NCBI GenBank assembly: GCA_041545745.1
Contig: CP168152.1
Location: 3,718,001-3,782,000 of the forward strand
Direction of reading: 5' to 3'
DNA length: 64,000 nt
DNA from: Stenotrophomonas indicatrix
GTDB taxonomy: Bacteria; Pseudomonadota; Gammaproteobacteria; Xanthomonadales; Xanthomonadaceae
Below are positions 40,898-51,237 of the stretch, piece after piece. Under the pieces are notes generated by a model. It saw nothing but the letters and a program-made list of their open reading frames with translations. It searched no databases and was not told the origin of the DNA. The position numbers were made by a program, and so were the translations under genes. Position 1 is the stretch's first letter. Every line of letters starts with the position of its first letter.

Positions 40898-41287
40898 ATG
40901 GCCCTGCATGTGGTTCGTCTCGGCAGTCCGCGTACGCCCGGCGAGGGACTGCGCATCGGCACCGTACGGCGGCCGCCGCGCGGCGTGCCGCGCAGCGAAT
41001 TCGCCCGGCAGGACTGGTATGACGTGTGGTTTCCGACGCTGTCACCCAGCGCCGAGCTGGTGAAGCAGGCGCATGAGGCGAAGACCGCCGCCGACTGGAC
41101 GGCGTTCTTCCGCCACTACAAGGCCGAGATGAAGGCGCCTGATGCGGCGCATGCGCTGGATCTGCTGGCCGCACTGTCCCAGCACAGCAATATCGCGGTG
41201 GGCTGCTATTGCGAGGATGAGGCGCACTGCCACCGATCGGCACTGCGCGAGCTGCTGGTGGCGCGTGGAGCGAGGCTTGAGGATTGA
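40898..41287 (+). CDS. DUF488 family protein
   Basis: 129 residues from the ATG at 40898, which has GGAG 7 bases upstream; the frame extends a little further up but without a better site. The DUF488 (YeaO-like) family is small and cytoplasmic, with two patches: the N-terminal IGTVRRPPRGVPRSEFARQDWYDVWFP and the C-terminal GCYCEDEAHCHRSALRELL, whose CYCED and CHR residues are conserved and may bind a metal or nucleotide (shown here as GCYCEDE and HCHRSAL). Function is unknown; relatives often neighbour DNA repair or stress genes. It lies after a strong terminator, so it has its own promoter, and is followed by SMAG palindromes. Confidence 0.85.
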   Translation: MALHVVRLGSPRTPGEGLRIGTVRRPPRGVPRSEFARQDWYDVWFPTLSPSAELVKQAHEAKTAADWTAFFRHYKAEMKAPDAAHALDLLAALSQHSNIAVGCYCEDEAHCHRSALRELLVARGARLED

Positions 41288-41296
41288 TCACCGGGT

Positions 41297-41358
41297 TGTC
41301 GGCCAGCGGCCGGCATTACCCGGGTCTGCCTTCCAGTAGATCCACGCCATGCGTGGAT
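41297..41358. repeat. SMAG pair (-, +)
   Basis: A degenerate reversed copy at 41297-41319 (TCGGCC/GGCCGG, ending TTAC instead of CTAC) and an intact plus copy at 41336-41358 (GTAG plus ATCCACGC/GCGTGGAT). Both lie between the convergent DUF488 gene and the secreted protein at 41367. Confidence 0.8.
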
Positions 41359-41366
41359 GCTCGGCC

Positions 41367-41870
41367 TCAGTTGCAGGCCTTGCCTTCCATCTGCAGCTGC
41401 GCGGCGAACATCGTCACCTGCGGGATCTTGCCGGCGGCGGCCTGCTTCTTTGCTTCTTCCAGATAGATGCGCGACTGTCCCTGCCCATCCAGCGCCTGCG
41501 CGTTGTTCACCGGCAGACGCCACACGCGCACCACCGCCTGCTGTGCGGGGCAGGTCGCATTCGGAACACGGATCACGTCATTGAGTTTCCAGCCCTTGTC
41601 GGCGCTCGGTTGTGCCTTGGCGTAGTCGACAAAGCGCGCGCGCGGCTGGCACTGCTCGCTGGTGCGCACCGCCGAGAAACGATAGGGCTCCGCGGCCTGG
41701 CCGGTGAACGCGCCTTCCAGGCGGGCACAGGCTTCGGGAATCTGCCGCAGCGTATGCACCGCGCCGACCGCCTGCGGTGCACCGACCGCGCGCTGCAGTT
41801 CGGGTGTTTCCGCCGCGAAGGCAGGCATGGCCGGGGCCAGAACGGCAAGCATCAACAGGGACAGGCGCAT
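41367..41870 (-). CDS. Secreted protein of unknown function
   Basis: 167 residues starting [19 protein letters not shown], a standard signal peptide with cleavage after AFA. The mature protein (about 148 residues) has four cysteines ([22 protein letters not shown] and the final KACN), a pattern suggesting disulfides in the periplasm. No domain is recognised; the balanced spacing of the cysteine-containing segments and the terminal GKACN are typical of small lineage-specific secreted proteins in Xanthomonadaceae. The ATG at 41870 is preceded by GAGAAT. It diverges from hppA across a 257-base gap. Confidence 0.7.
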   Translation of the reverse strand: MRLSLLMLAVLAPAMPAFAAETPELQRAVGAPQAVGAVHTLRQIPEACARLEGAFTGQAAEPYRFSAVRTSEQCQPRARFVDYAKAQPSADKGWKLNDVIRVPNATCPAQQAVVRVWRLPVNNAQALDGQGQSRIYLEEAKKQAAAGKIPQVTMFAAQLQMEGKACN

Positions 41871-42127
41871 GGAGATTCTCCGACAGGACTGCGCGCAGGC
41901 TTGCAGAGGTTGGCTTAACGGGGTGCAAAGAGGAACCCGTCGAGTGCCGCTCGACTCCGCAGGTGGTGGCACGCATACTGCGGACACCAGGGAATGCTGA
42001 ACACCGCCATACGTCGGACGACCACCAAGGTCGGTACGGGTTGGTTCCAGGCTGCAGCCCGTCGTCCCCCTCGTGGTGCAGTTCATCGCCACTGGATGCT
42101 TGTCCATCCATTCTGCGGAGGGGTCTA

Positions 42128-44151
<2,024 letters not shown>

Positions 44152-44155
<4 letters not shown>

Positions 44156-44174
44156 ATCCACGCCATGCGTGGAT
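44152..44174 (+). repeat. SMAG element supplying the hppA stop codon
   Basis: GTAG at 44152-44155 contains the TAG stop of hppA; the ATCCACGC/GCGTGGAT hairpin follows at 44156-44174. It lies just before the convergent tonB gene end. Confidence 0.85.
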
Positions 44175-44192
44175 CGCCGCCCCCGCTGCCGA

Positions 44193-44912
44193 TCACCGCC
44201 CGCGCAGGTAGAACGCCACCGGCACCATCACTTCCACCGGGTCGCCGGCCACTTCGGCCGGCGGCACCGGCACCGGGCTGGCGCGCTGCACGGTGTCCAG
44301 TGTCTCCTGGTCGAGCAGTGCGAAGCCACTGCTGCGCTCGATGCGCAGCGCCGACACACGGCCGTCGCGGGCAACCGCAAAGCGCACATAGGCCACGCCC
44401 TGCTGGCGCAACCGTTCGGACTGGCGTGGATAACGCCGATGCTGTTGCAGGTGTCCCAGCAGCAACCCCTGCCAGGTGGCGTTGGCACTGCTGCGTTCGC
44501 CGGCCGTGGTACGCGGTGCAGCGTAACGTGCTGCTGCCTGTGCAGGAACGTCCGGCGGCGCCAGCGTGCGATCGACGTTGGCGTCCGCAGCGTCCTCTGT
44601 CGGCTTCGCAGGTGGCTCGAGCGGGGCCGCAAGTTCCCCTTGTGGCAGCGCCGGCGCTTTGATCTGTTCGTGTTGCTTCGGCACGGTCACGCGCCGCTGC
44701 TGCTCCTGCTGCAACGGTCCGGCGGGCAGCGCGCGCGGCGGTACCGGCGGCGCCTGCGCGGCGGGAGCCAATTCCAGCATCAAGGCGGCAGGAGGTGCCA
44801 CTGCTACGACCGGCGGCGTGCGCGACGCCCACCACCACAGCGTACCGATCAGCACCGCATGTGCCAGCAGTACGATCGCCAGGCTGGTCGCCCAGCGCTG
44901 CAGCCCGCTCAT
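44193..44912 (-). CDS. tonB: TonB family energy transducer
   Basis: 239 residues. TonB links the proton-motive force of the ExbB-ExbD complex to outer-membrane receptors. An N-terminal membrane anchor (residues 8-28, SLAIVLLAHAVLIGTLWWWA) is followed by a long Pro/Ala-rich periplasmic linker (residues 40-150) and a C-terminal TonB box-binding domain, with QQHRRYPRQSERLRQQGVAYVRFAV near 160-185 and SGFALLDQETLDTV near 200. It is the last gene of an exbB-exbD-tonB run (ATGA overlap with exbD), a second or dedicated TonB system next to heme oxygenase; xanthomonads usually have several tonB genes. The substrate receptors are not encoded in this operon. Confidence 0.9.
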   Translation of the reverse strand: MSGLQRWATSLAIVLLAHAVLIGTLWWWASRTPPVVAVAPPAALMLELAPAAQAPPVPPRALPAGPLQQEQQRRVTVPKQHEQIKAPALPQGELAAPLEPPAKPTEDAADANVDRTLAPPDVPAQAAARYAAPRTTAGERSSANATWQGLLLGHLQQHRRYPRQSERLRQQGVAYVRFAVARDGRVSALRIERSSGFALLDQETLDTVQRASPVPVPPAEVAGDPVEVMVPVAFYLRGR

Positions 44913-45334
44913 CGAGCGCCCTGCTCCAACCCGACCAGGGCGACCTTCAGGTAACCGGCACTGCGCAATGCGTCCAGCGTCGCCATCAGGTCTCCATAGG
45001 AGACGCGTTGATCGGCACGCAGATAGAGACGCTGCGACGTATCGCCATGCGTTGCCGAGCGCAGCGCGTTGGCGAGGCCATCACTTGCCACCGGCGCCTC
45101 GCCCACCCGCAGCGACAGGTCGGCCTGCACGGTCACATACACCGGCGCATTTTCTGCCGGCGTCGCCTGCGCACTGCTGGCGAGGAGCTGTACCGGCACC
45201 GACACCGTAGCCAGCGGCGCGGCCACCATGAAGATGATCAACAGCACCAGCATCACGTCGATGAAGGGCGTGACATTGATCTCGTGGGCTTCTTCCGGGG
45301 TGTCATCGCGTCCGGATGCGGTCCTGATCGCCAT
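44909..45334 (-). CDS. exbD: ExbD-type biopolymer transport protein
   Basis: 141 residues. ExbD forms the rotating dimer inside the ExbB pentamer and carries the proton-binding aspartate. The single transmembrane helix and its functional motif are clear: EEAHEINVTPFIDVMLVLLIIFMVA near residues 14-38, with the aspartate in PFIDVML. The periplasmic part (residues 45-140) has the standard fold, TVQADLSLRVGEAPV and YLRADQRVSYGDLMATLDAL. Its stop overlaps the tonB start by four bases and it starts 8 bases after exbB. The short cytoplasmic N terminus is typical. Together with exbB and tonB it makes one complete energy-transduction unit. Confidence 0.93.
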   Translation of the reverse strand: MAIRTASGRDDTPEEAHEINVTPFIDVMLVLLIIFMVAAPLATVSVPVQLLASSAQATPAENAPVYVTVQADLSLRVGEAPVASDGLANALRSATHGDTSQRLYLRADQRVSYGDLMATLDALRSAGYLKVALVGLEQGAR

Positions 45335-45342
45335 GGCGTGCC

Positions 45343-46086
45343 TCAGTTCACTGCACGCAGCGTGCCTGCCGGTGCACGGCGTGCAGCCCGATCCAGATCA
45401 CGCGACACCAGCTGCTGCACAGCTGCGGACAGATCGCCCAGCAGCCCGCGCAGGCCCGCCAGCACCCGGGTGAAGTGGTTGTAGACCAACACCGCCGGGA
45501 TCGCTGCGACCAGACCGAGCGCGGTAGCCAGCAGCGCTTCGGCAATGCCTGGCGCAACCACGGCAAGGTTGGTGGTGTTGCTGTGGGCGATGCCGATGAA
45601 GCTGTTCATGATGCCCCACACGGTGCCGAACAGGCCAACGAACGGCGCCACTGCGCCAATGCTGGCAAGCACGCCGATGCCACGACGCTGGTTGCGTGCG
45701 GTCTCCAGTTCCAGGCGCTCCAGTCGTAACGCCACCCGCTCCTTGATTCCCTCGCGGTGATCAAGTTCCTGCGACAGATGCAGCTCGGTGCGCGCAGCAT
45801 CCAGCATTGCGGCGGCGATGCTCTGCTGCAGTGCGGGCTCGCCGCCTGCAACCGGCAGGCTGGATGTCGACAGCAGCAGGCTTCGTGCGAGGCGCAAGGC
45901 GCGTGCCTGCCGTGCCAGTTCCCAGCCCTTGGCCAGCAGCACGGTCCAGGTGGCCAGCGAGGCTACAGCCAGGGCAATCATCACGCCCTTCACCACCACA
46001 TCGGCAGCCAGGTACATGCCCCAGGGGGTCAGTGCGGGGGCGGCCATGGGAGCCAGATCAGCAGGCAGCATCGTCAGAGGTTCCAT
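45343..46086 (-). CDS. exbB: ExbB-type (MotA/TolQ/ExbB) proton channel
   Basis: 247 residues from the ATG at 46086; starts at 46137 and 46071 are also in frame, none with a clear ribosome-binding site, and all overlap the preceding gene. The three-helix MotA/TolQ/ExbB pattern is clear: helix 1 near residues 30-50 (VVVKGVMIALAVASLATWTV), helix 2 near 155-178 (GVLASIGAVAPFVGLFGTVWG, part) and helix 3 near 195-215 (LLATALGLVAAIPAVLVYNH). The segment GLFGTVWGIMNSF and EALLATALGL hold the conserved small and polar residues of the proton path. It is followed 8 bases later by exbD. Confidence 0.92.
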   Translation of the reverse strand: MEPLTMLPADLAPMAAPALTPWGMYLAADVVVKGVMIALAVASLATWTVLLAKGWELARQARALRLARSLLLSTSSLPVAGGEPALQQSIAAAMLDAARTELHLSQELDHREGIKERVALRLERLELETARNQRRGIGVLASIGAVAPFVGLFGTVWGIMNSFIGIAHSNTTNLAVVAPGIAEALLATALGLVAAIPAVLVYNHFTRVLAGLRGLLGDLSAAVQQLVSRDLDRAARRAPAGTLRAVN

Positions 46087-46525
46087 TGGAATCGGAAGAG
46101 GAGGCGCGACGGCGGGCAGCGCGTGGATCGGTGGCATCGTCCACGCCCACCAGCGGCGCAGGATCGAAACGTGGCGCCGGTCGACTCAGGACATAGCCGG
46201 CACTGACCGCAAAGAACAGGCCAACGCCCAGCAGCAGGCGCCAGGACGGGTGTGCGCCCCAGCAGAACATCGCAAATCCCACCGCCATGCCCGCGCTGGC
46301 AAACGCCTTGCCCTTGCGCGATACCGCGCCCTGCTCACGCCACAGGCGCAGCGACGGGCCATAGCGCGGATGGGAAAGCAGCCGCTGTTCGAACCTGGGC
46401 GAACTGCGCGCGAAGCAGCCCACCGCCAGGATCAGGAAAATGGTGGTCGGCATGACTGGCAGCAGCGCGCCGATCACCCCCAACGCGACCATCAGCCAAC
46501 CGAGCGCGAACCAGAGCCAGCGCAT
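46058..46525 (-). CDS. DUF454 (YbaN) family inner-membrane protein
   Basis: 155 residues from the ATG at 46525, beginning MRWLWFALGWLMVALGVIGA, which aligns with the E. coli YbaN start; an upstream ATG at 46579 would add 18 residues and overlap the heme oxygenase stop. DUF454 proteins have two hydrophobic hairpins, here near residues 5-25, 27-42 and 75-105, with the conserved LPVMPTTIFLILAVGCFARSSPRF in the first (PVMPTT and CFARSSPRFE). Function is unknown, but members often neighbour heme or iron genes. The C-terminal tail is acidic/serine-rich and overlaps the exbB start. It lies between heme oxygenase and the TonB unit. Confidence 0.82.
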   Translation of the reverse strand: MRWLWFALGWLMVALGVIGALLPVMPTTIFLILAVGCFARSSPRFEQRLLSHPRYGPSLRLWREQGAVSRKGKAFASAGMAVGFAMFCWGAHPSWRLLLGVGLFFAVSAGYVLSRPAPRFDPAPLVGVDDATDPRAARRRASSSDSNGTSDDAAC

Positions 46526-46556
46526 CAATCGCGCGCCAGCGGGCGGTGCAGGGACA

Positions 46557-47144
46557 TCAGGAAAACTCCACTTCGACATGGCCGTGCACGCTGCGGAACG
46601 CGGCATCAGCGGCATCGATCACTTCCTGCTCCTGCGCCGGCGACAGCACCACTGCATCCAGTGCAGCAGTGAACTCGCGCCAGTGCCGCGCGGCCCCATC
46701 AGGATGTGCCGCCAGGTGGCGCGCGCCGAAATCACGATCCAGGCCGAGCGCAGCCGCCATCTTGTAGAGTACGGTGCCACCCAGGTTGGAGCCTTCAGCA
46801 ACATACAACCAGCCCAACGCAGTCGGCAGCGGCAGGTCATTCCCGAGTGCGGCGATGTCCTCGCCCGGCAGCGCCTGTTCCAGGTCCTCCAGGTCGCTAC
46901 GCACCTGCTGCAGGCGGCGACGTTCAGCCAGGTCCGGCAGCAATGCGTCCAGTGCAGGGCTGGCATACAACGCGTCGATGCTGCGGTGGAAGCGGTACTG
47001 CACGCGCAGGAAGCGAGCGAAACTGCTGCGGTCGGCAAAGATGTCGCCGGCCATGATGCGCTTGTCGAGGGCGCCATGGCTGTCGCGGGTGGCGGCCTTG
47101 AGCCGCACGCTGCGGCTGTCTTCGGGAGCGATGTGTGCGTTCAT
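46557..47144 (-). CDS. hemO: Bacterial heme oxygenase
   Basis: 195 residues from the ATG at 47144 (an upstream TTG at 47156 is less likely). The protein matches the bacterial HemO/BphO group, which opens heme to biliverdin with release of iron and CO. Seen: the heme-ligand region RDSHGALDKRIMAGDIF near residue 23 with the proximal histidine, FLRVQYRFHRSIDALY near 46, and GWLYVAEGSNLGGTVLYKMAAALG near 112-135 with the distal-helix glycines (cited in part: GWLYVAEGSNLGG). Its cluster with DUF454, exbB, exbD and tonB points to heme-iron acquisition. It might alternatively supply biliverdin to a phytochrome, but none is seen in the window. Confidence 0.88.
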   Translation of the reverse strand: MNAHIAPEDSRSVRLKAATRDSHGALDKRIMAGDIFADRSSFARFLRVQYRFHRSIDALYASPALDALLPDLAERRRLQQVRSDLEDLEQALPGEDIAALGNDLPLPTALGWLYVAEGSNLGGTVLYKMAAALGLDRDFGARHLAAHPDGAARHWREFTAALDAVVLSPAQEQEVIDAADAAFRSVHGHVEVEFS

Positions 47145-47251
47145 GGGGAATGCCAAGGGGGTCGTCGTGCTGTAGACGTCTGCTGCGGGGCTTTCCCCAA
47201 GCCCGTGTGCGCCGATAATGGGCCATTCCCTTCTTCCACTCGGAACCGACG

Positions 47252-47509
47252 ATGATCACCACCGAACCGCGCATGACCAACCTGTTCCTGCAGCTGGGCC
47301 TGGATGCCAGCGCCGAGGGCATCGCCCGTTTCATCCGCGAGCACCAGCTGGCCACCGACGTTGAAGTGGTCGAGGCACCCTACTGGAACGATGCCCAGCG
47401 CCAGTTCCTGAGCGAATCGCTGCAGGCCGATGCGGCGTGGACCACTGTGGTCGACGAACTGAACGAAGCGCTGCACGAGGAGGCGGTGAAGGCAGCGACC
47501 GGGCTGTAA
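47252..47509 (+). CDS. DUF2789 family protein
   Basis: 85 residues, starting MITTEPRMTNLFLQLGLDAS. It corresponds to the small DUF2789 family of gammaproteobacteria, whose function is unknown. The sequence is a single compact helical domain: LFLQLGLDASAEGIARFIREH, PYWNDAQRQFLSESLQADAAW (in part, WNDAQRQFLSESL), and a C-terminal helix DELNEALHEEAVKAA. It has no signal peptide or cysteine. The start could also be the internal ATG at 47273 (MTNLFLQ), but the ATG at 47252 is kept because GGAA lies 8 bases upstream. It diverges from heme oxygenase and is followed by decayed SMAG palindromes. Confidence 0.85.
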   Translation: MITTEPRMTNLFLQLGLDASAEGIARFIREHQLATDVEVVEAPYWNDAQRQFLSESLQADAAWTTVVDELNEALHEEAVKAATGL

Positions 47510-47528
47510 GCATTCGCCGGGATGGGGG

Positions 47529-47576
47529 CGCCGGGCATGGCCCGGCACCACCCGTAGATCCACATCATGTGCAGAT
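47529..47576. repeat. Decayed SMAG pair
   Basis: A reversed CGCCGGGC/GCCCGGC copy ending CCAC instead of CTAC (47529-47551) and a plus copy with an altered stem, GTAG then ATCCACAT/ATGTGCAGAT (47554-47576). Both are recognisable but imperfect. Confidence 0.65.
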
Positions 47577-47678
47577 GAATTCCCTTGCCAAAAGAATTCT
47601 GAACCTCAGTCGCAATCGGCCCTCGATGAAGCGCGTCATTTCCATCACGATGAGCGCGGTAGCAAGGCTGATCCACCC

Positions 47679-48071
47679 ATGGCGAAAGCAGCGAACATCA
47701 ACTACATCCATTACCTCTACTACCCGTTGTTGTCCATGTCGGACGATGAACTGGCGGCGCTCGAGATAAACGATGCGCAGGACAGAGCTTGGCTGTTCGG
47801 TGAGATGGGCAAGGTTCTGGAGACATTCGGTCCCGCAGCCCGTGCCCATGTCTGCAGCACTCTAGGCTTCCTTGCAGGGACGAATGGCGCTGAAGATCAC
47901 TGGCGAAACCTGATTCCACACGAACTTCCGCTTGGCGAAGTCGAGAACAGGGCTGGCTACTTGAGCGAACTGTTTCTCAGCCTTTTCCACCGCCTCCCGG
48001 TTGAAGAAGACTGGACGGATGTCGAGCTCTCACTGGACCTTCCAGCTGATGGATTGAGAACCAATTTATAG
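47679..48071 (+). CDS. ORFan-like protein of unknown function, atypical composition
   Basis: 130 residues starting MAKAANINYIHYLYYPLLSM. No domain is recognised. It is acidic, predicted helical and cytoplasmic, with two leucine-rich segments (DDELAALEINDAQDRAWLFG near 22, YLSELFLSLFHRLPVEEDW near 94) and no transmembrane helix. The first 60 bases and the upstream 100 are clearly lower in GC than neighbouring genes, suggesting recent acquisition; the small acidic form and lone position would suit an immunity protein or a regulator, but this is only a guess. The start ATG at 47679 has no strong ribosome-binding site. It lies between decayed SMAG palindromes and a TonB receptor gene. Confidence 0.55.
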   Translation: MAKAANINYIHYLYYPLLSMSDDELAALEINDAQDRAWLFGEMGKVLETFGPAARAHVCSTLGFLAGTNGAEDHWRNLIPHELPLGEVENRAGYLSELFLSLFHRLPVEEDWTDVELSLDLPADGLRTNL

Positions 48072-48116
48072 AGCGGTAGTTCCGGTCAAGAGAAGTCTTC
48101 CGCACTGCAAAGGCGG

Positions 48117-48136
48117 TGCGGACCAAGGTCCGCACC
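48117..48136. repeat. GGTCCGCAC palindrome
   Basis: GTGCGGACC/GGTCCGCAC with AA loop, the same stem family as at 23341-23387 and the GTCGACC hairpins. It lies between the 47679 gene and the receptor gene end. Confidence 0.7.
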
Positions 48137-48161
48137 CACCGAAGGCGCTCCGCGCTGCCGA

Positions 48162-51077
48162 TCAGTACTTCCAGGTCACTGCCAGCCGTGCGGTGCGGCC
48201 CGGTGCCGGCATCACACCCAGGGCAAGCGGATCCAGATAGTAGCGGTCGGTCACGTTGTCCACGTTCGCTTCCACCGACAACTGGTCGTTGAAGCTCCAG
48301 CTTGCGAACAGATCCACCAGCGTGGTCGGCCGGTACAGCTGCTGGATCGCCGACAGGCCGACGTTCCATTCCTTGTCCAGCTTGCTGATCGGGCCAGCGT
48401 TGTGGACCACGCGGGTGCCGAAGGTCAGCCGCTCGTCGAACAGGCGCGAGCCCAGTGTCAGGTTGACCATGTAGCGCGGCGGGTTCTGGGTGTTGCTGTA
48501 GGAACCTTCGAAGCCACCATCCACGCAGTCCGGCGTGCCGATCAGTTCCTCGATCCTGCGCTGGACACCGTACGCGCGGCGTTCGGCGGCGATGTCCGGC
48601 GCGCAGGTCTTGGCCTTGAAGTAGTAGTGTGCCGACAGATCGGCAAACACCTTGCCGCTGTCATAGCTGGACTGGAACTCCATGCCCGACACCTTGAAGC
48701 GGTCGACGTTGCGGATCAGGCCGGCCGACAACGTGCGGTAGTCGCGGGTGATCAGGTCATCGATGCGGGTATCGAAGTACGCCAGCTTCAGCGCCAGGCG
48801 GTCACCGGCAGTGAACAGGTCGTGCTGGATCGTACTGGCGCCCAGTTCCCAGCTGTGCGCGCGCTCGGGCTTGAGTTCGTCCACCGGCTTGGCCGCAGTG
48901 AACAGACCGAGCGTGGTCTCGAACAGACTCGGCAGCTTGGTCCCTTCGGCGTACTTCAGGTAGACCATGCTGTCTTCGCTGAAACGGAAGGCCACGCTGG
49001 CCGTCGGCGAGAACGCACTGTCACGGCGGCGAATCGGCTGCGACCAGGTCCAGCTCACCGGCACTTTCAGATCCTCTGCAGCATCGGCGTCATAGAAATT
49101 CCAGCCACCGATGTCGCCGACGGTGCCCTTCTTGTACGGCGAGGCCAGCAGTGACTCCTGGGTGAAGTTGCCGTTCGCGTCGGGATACCAGTTCAGCAGC
49201 GCGATACGCTTGGCCCGCCACGACGGCAGCTTGGGATTGCCGTTGAGCAGCTCGGTGTAGCGGTACTGGCCTTGGACTTCGTATCCGTCGGGCGTGGCCA
49301 GGCGGTTGCGGTCATGCACGTCCACGCGGTTCCAGCGCCCGCCCAGCAGCATCTCCCAGTGTTCGTCCGGCGCCCACTTCAGCGACGCCACCGCGCTGTA
49401 TTCCTTGCGCTCGGCATTGCGCAGGAAGCGGTTGTTGACCAGGTCGTCGTGCATGATCGGGCCGGAGCTGCCCGGGGCGATGTCTTCATCGCTGTAGGAC
49501 AGGCCGTAATCGAGAGTGAAGCGGCCGGCACTGCTGTCGAACACCGAGGTGTTGCTGGCGTCCAGACCGAAGCGCTTCTGCCGCAACGGGTTGCGGTAGG
49601 CATCCTTGTAGCCGGGATTGCCGCTGAAGCTGGGCGCGTCGTACCACTCGGTACGGCGGTCGAAGTACCACGGGGTGATGCCGGTCAGGCTGTTGTACAT
49701 CACGCTGTCGGCGTCGGTGTACCACGCGTTGACGCGCAGGTCGATCAGCTCGCTGTCCGGGTTGAACCGGTAGCGCAGGCTGTAGCTGTCCATGTCGACA
49801 TGGCCCGGGTCCCACTGCGGCACGCGGTCGCGGTCGACGCGGATGATCTGCGAGGCCATGATCTCGCCAGCGGTGCCTTCATAGCGCCGATAGCCCGCTT
49901 CCAGCGTCTGCGCGTCGTCGATGCGCCAGGTGCCCTTGAGCAGGGTCGATTTCGAACGCGAGGACGTGTTGAACACTTCGGTACGCGGCGGGTTCAGCGG
50001 CGCGAGGGTGCGACGGGTCTGCGGGAAATCGTAGTAGCCCTTGCTGCCGGAGAAGTAATTGCCGTTGTCTCGGTACGCATAGGCGGCCACCAGGTCGAAG
50101 CGATCCCAGTGCCCGGCGGCGGCCACGTTGAGGAACTGGCTGCCGGTGGCGCTGCGATCGCTGCGCGGCACGGCCTCGTAGCCGGGCAGGTTGTTGGCGC
50201 TGCCGTTGGCCAGTCCCCCGCGCATGCGTACGCCGACATCGCGCCCCTCGCGCAGCACGTCATCGACATTCAGCGTTTCCATTTCGACCACGCCACCGAT
50301 ACCGCCGGAGGCATTTGCCTGCAGGCTCGGGCCCTTGGTGATGGTCAGCCGCGAGATCAGGTCGGGGTCGAGGTAGGTGCGCTGCGACTGGCCGGCATAA
50401 CCACGGTAGGTGTCCATGCTGGACTGGCCACCGTCGATGATGACCGGCACGCGGCTCTGGCCCTGGATGCCGTGGATGTTGACGTCGAAGCCATTGCCCA
50501 CACGTGGATCGCCAGCGGTAACACCGGCCACGCCCTTGACGATGTCGCCGGTGGAGGTGCCGCGGAACCGCTCCAGTGCGACGCGGCCGATGCTGGTGGT
50601 CGAACCCACGCTCCGGTAGCTGTCGAGCAGGCGTGCTTCATCGCTGGCCGCGCCGCCCTGCACGCGGTCTCCGGCCACGCTGAGGGTATCGGTGACGATC
50701 ACTCCGCCCGTCTGGCCCGCCGCAGCGACCTCCAGCGTCACGGCATCGGCGCTTACCCGGCGCACGCTCAGGCCGCTGCCGCGAAGCAGACGTGCGAGGG
50801 CCTCGTCGGCTGACAGCGTGCCGCTGACCGGTTGCGAGATCACGCCCTTGGCCAGCGTGCTCGGATAGACCACCTGCACACCGGACTGGCGCATGTAGGC
50901 GCGCAGTGCATCGTCCAGCGGTTGTTCGCGAATATCGAAGTGCTGTACCGCAGCCGGGCCAGCGGTGCTGGACTGCGCCATCACGGTGGGGGTGGCGGTT
51001 GCCAGGCCGGCGGCCAGCAGCGCGATGCACAGACGGGACGGGCGCGGTGCGCGGCCCGGACGGCGGAATTCGTACAT
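48162..51077 (-). CDS. TonB-dependent receptor with N-terminal signalling (STN) domain
   Basis: 971 residues. The signal peptide (residues 1-34) ends near PTVMAQ. An STN/secretin-N domain follows (FDIREQPLDDALRAYMRQSG near 47-66, LARLLRGSGLSVRRV near 95), which contacts the FecR-type anti-sigma factor. Then a plug domain, with GNGFDVNIHGIQGQSRVPVI near 195 (in part, FDVNIHGIQGQ), and a beta barrel ending in aromatic K-Y, as usual for BamA recognition. Directly upstream are fecR and fecI genes, so this receptor senses its own ligand and turns on its operon. The ligand is probably an iron-siderophore or heme complex; the plug text resembles heme/HasR-like receptors, but this cannot be settled here. 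Confidence 0.9.
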   Translation of the reverse strand: MYEFRRPGRAPRPSRLCIALLAAGLATATPTVMAQSSTAGPAAVQHFDIREQPLDDALRAYMRQSGVQVVYPSTLAKGVISQPVSGTLSADEALARLLRGSGLSVRRVSADAVTLEVAAAGQTGGVIVTDTLSVAGDRVQGGAASDEARLLDSYRSVGSTTSIGRVALERFRGTSTGDIVKGVAGVTAGDPRVGNGFDVNIHGIQGQSRVPVIIDGGQSSMDTYRGYAGQSQRTYLDPDLISRLTITKGPSLQANASGGIGGVVEMETLNVDDVLREGRDVGVRMRGGLANGSANNLPGYEAVPRSDRSATGSQFLNVAAAGHWDRFDLVAAYAYRDNGNYFSGSKGYYDFPQTRRTLAPLNPPRTEVFNTSSRSKSTLLKGTWRIDDAQTLEAGYRRYEGTAGEIMASQIIRVDRDRVPQWDPGHVDMDSYSLRYRFNPDSELIDLRVNAWYTDADSVMYNSLTGITPWYFDRRTEWYDAPSFSGNPGYKDAYRNPLRQKRFGLDASNTSVFDSSAGRFTLDYGLSYSDEDIAPGSSGPIMHDDLVNNRFLRNAERKEYSAVASLKWAPDEHWEMLLGGRWNRVDVHDRNRLATPDGYEVQGQYRYTELLNGNPKLPSWRAKRIALLNWYPDANGNFTQESLLASPYKKGTVGDIGGWNFYDADAAEDLKVPVSWTWSQPIRRRDSAFSPTASVAFRFSEDSMVYLKYAEGTKLPSLFETTLGLFTAAKPVDELKPERAHSWELGASTIQHDLFTAGDRLALKLAYFDTRIDDLITRDYRTLSAGLIRNVDRFKVSGMEFQSSYDSGKVFADLSAHYYFKAKTCAPDIAAERRAYGVQRRIEELIGTPDCVDGGFEGSYSNTQNPPRYMVNLTLGSRLFDERLTFGTRVVHNAGPISKLDKEWNVGLSAIQQLYRPTTLVDLFASWSFNDQLSVEANVDNVTDRYYLDPLALGVMPAPGRTARLAVTWKY

Positions 51078-51237
51078 GGGGGGAACCTGTCAGAGGAGCG
51101 TGGCCGCGGGCGCGGCATCGTCCGCGCATGCGCGGACCCAACGACGTACGTGGCGGCGGCGGGTACGTTCGTGGATGAGACGCATGGCGGCGCGCGATCC
51201 CCAAGACGGATGCGCTGCATCCGCGGATGGCGTGGTG

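Noticed and set aside
47213..47228. GATAATGGGCCATT as a Fur box for heme oxygenase
   Set aside because: Half-sites AATGG/CCATT are separated by only one base, not the spacing of a Fur core; the similarity is superficial.
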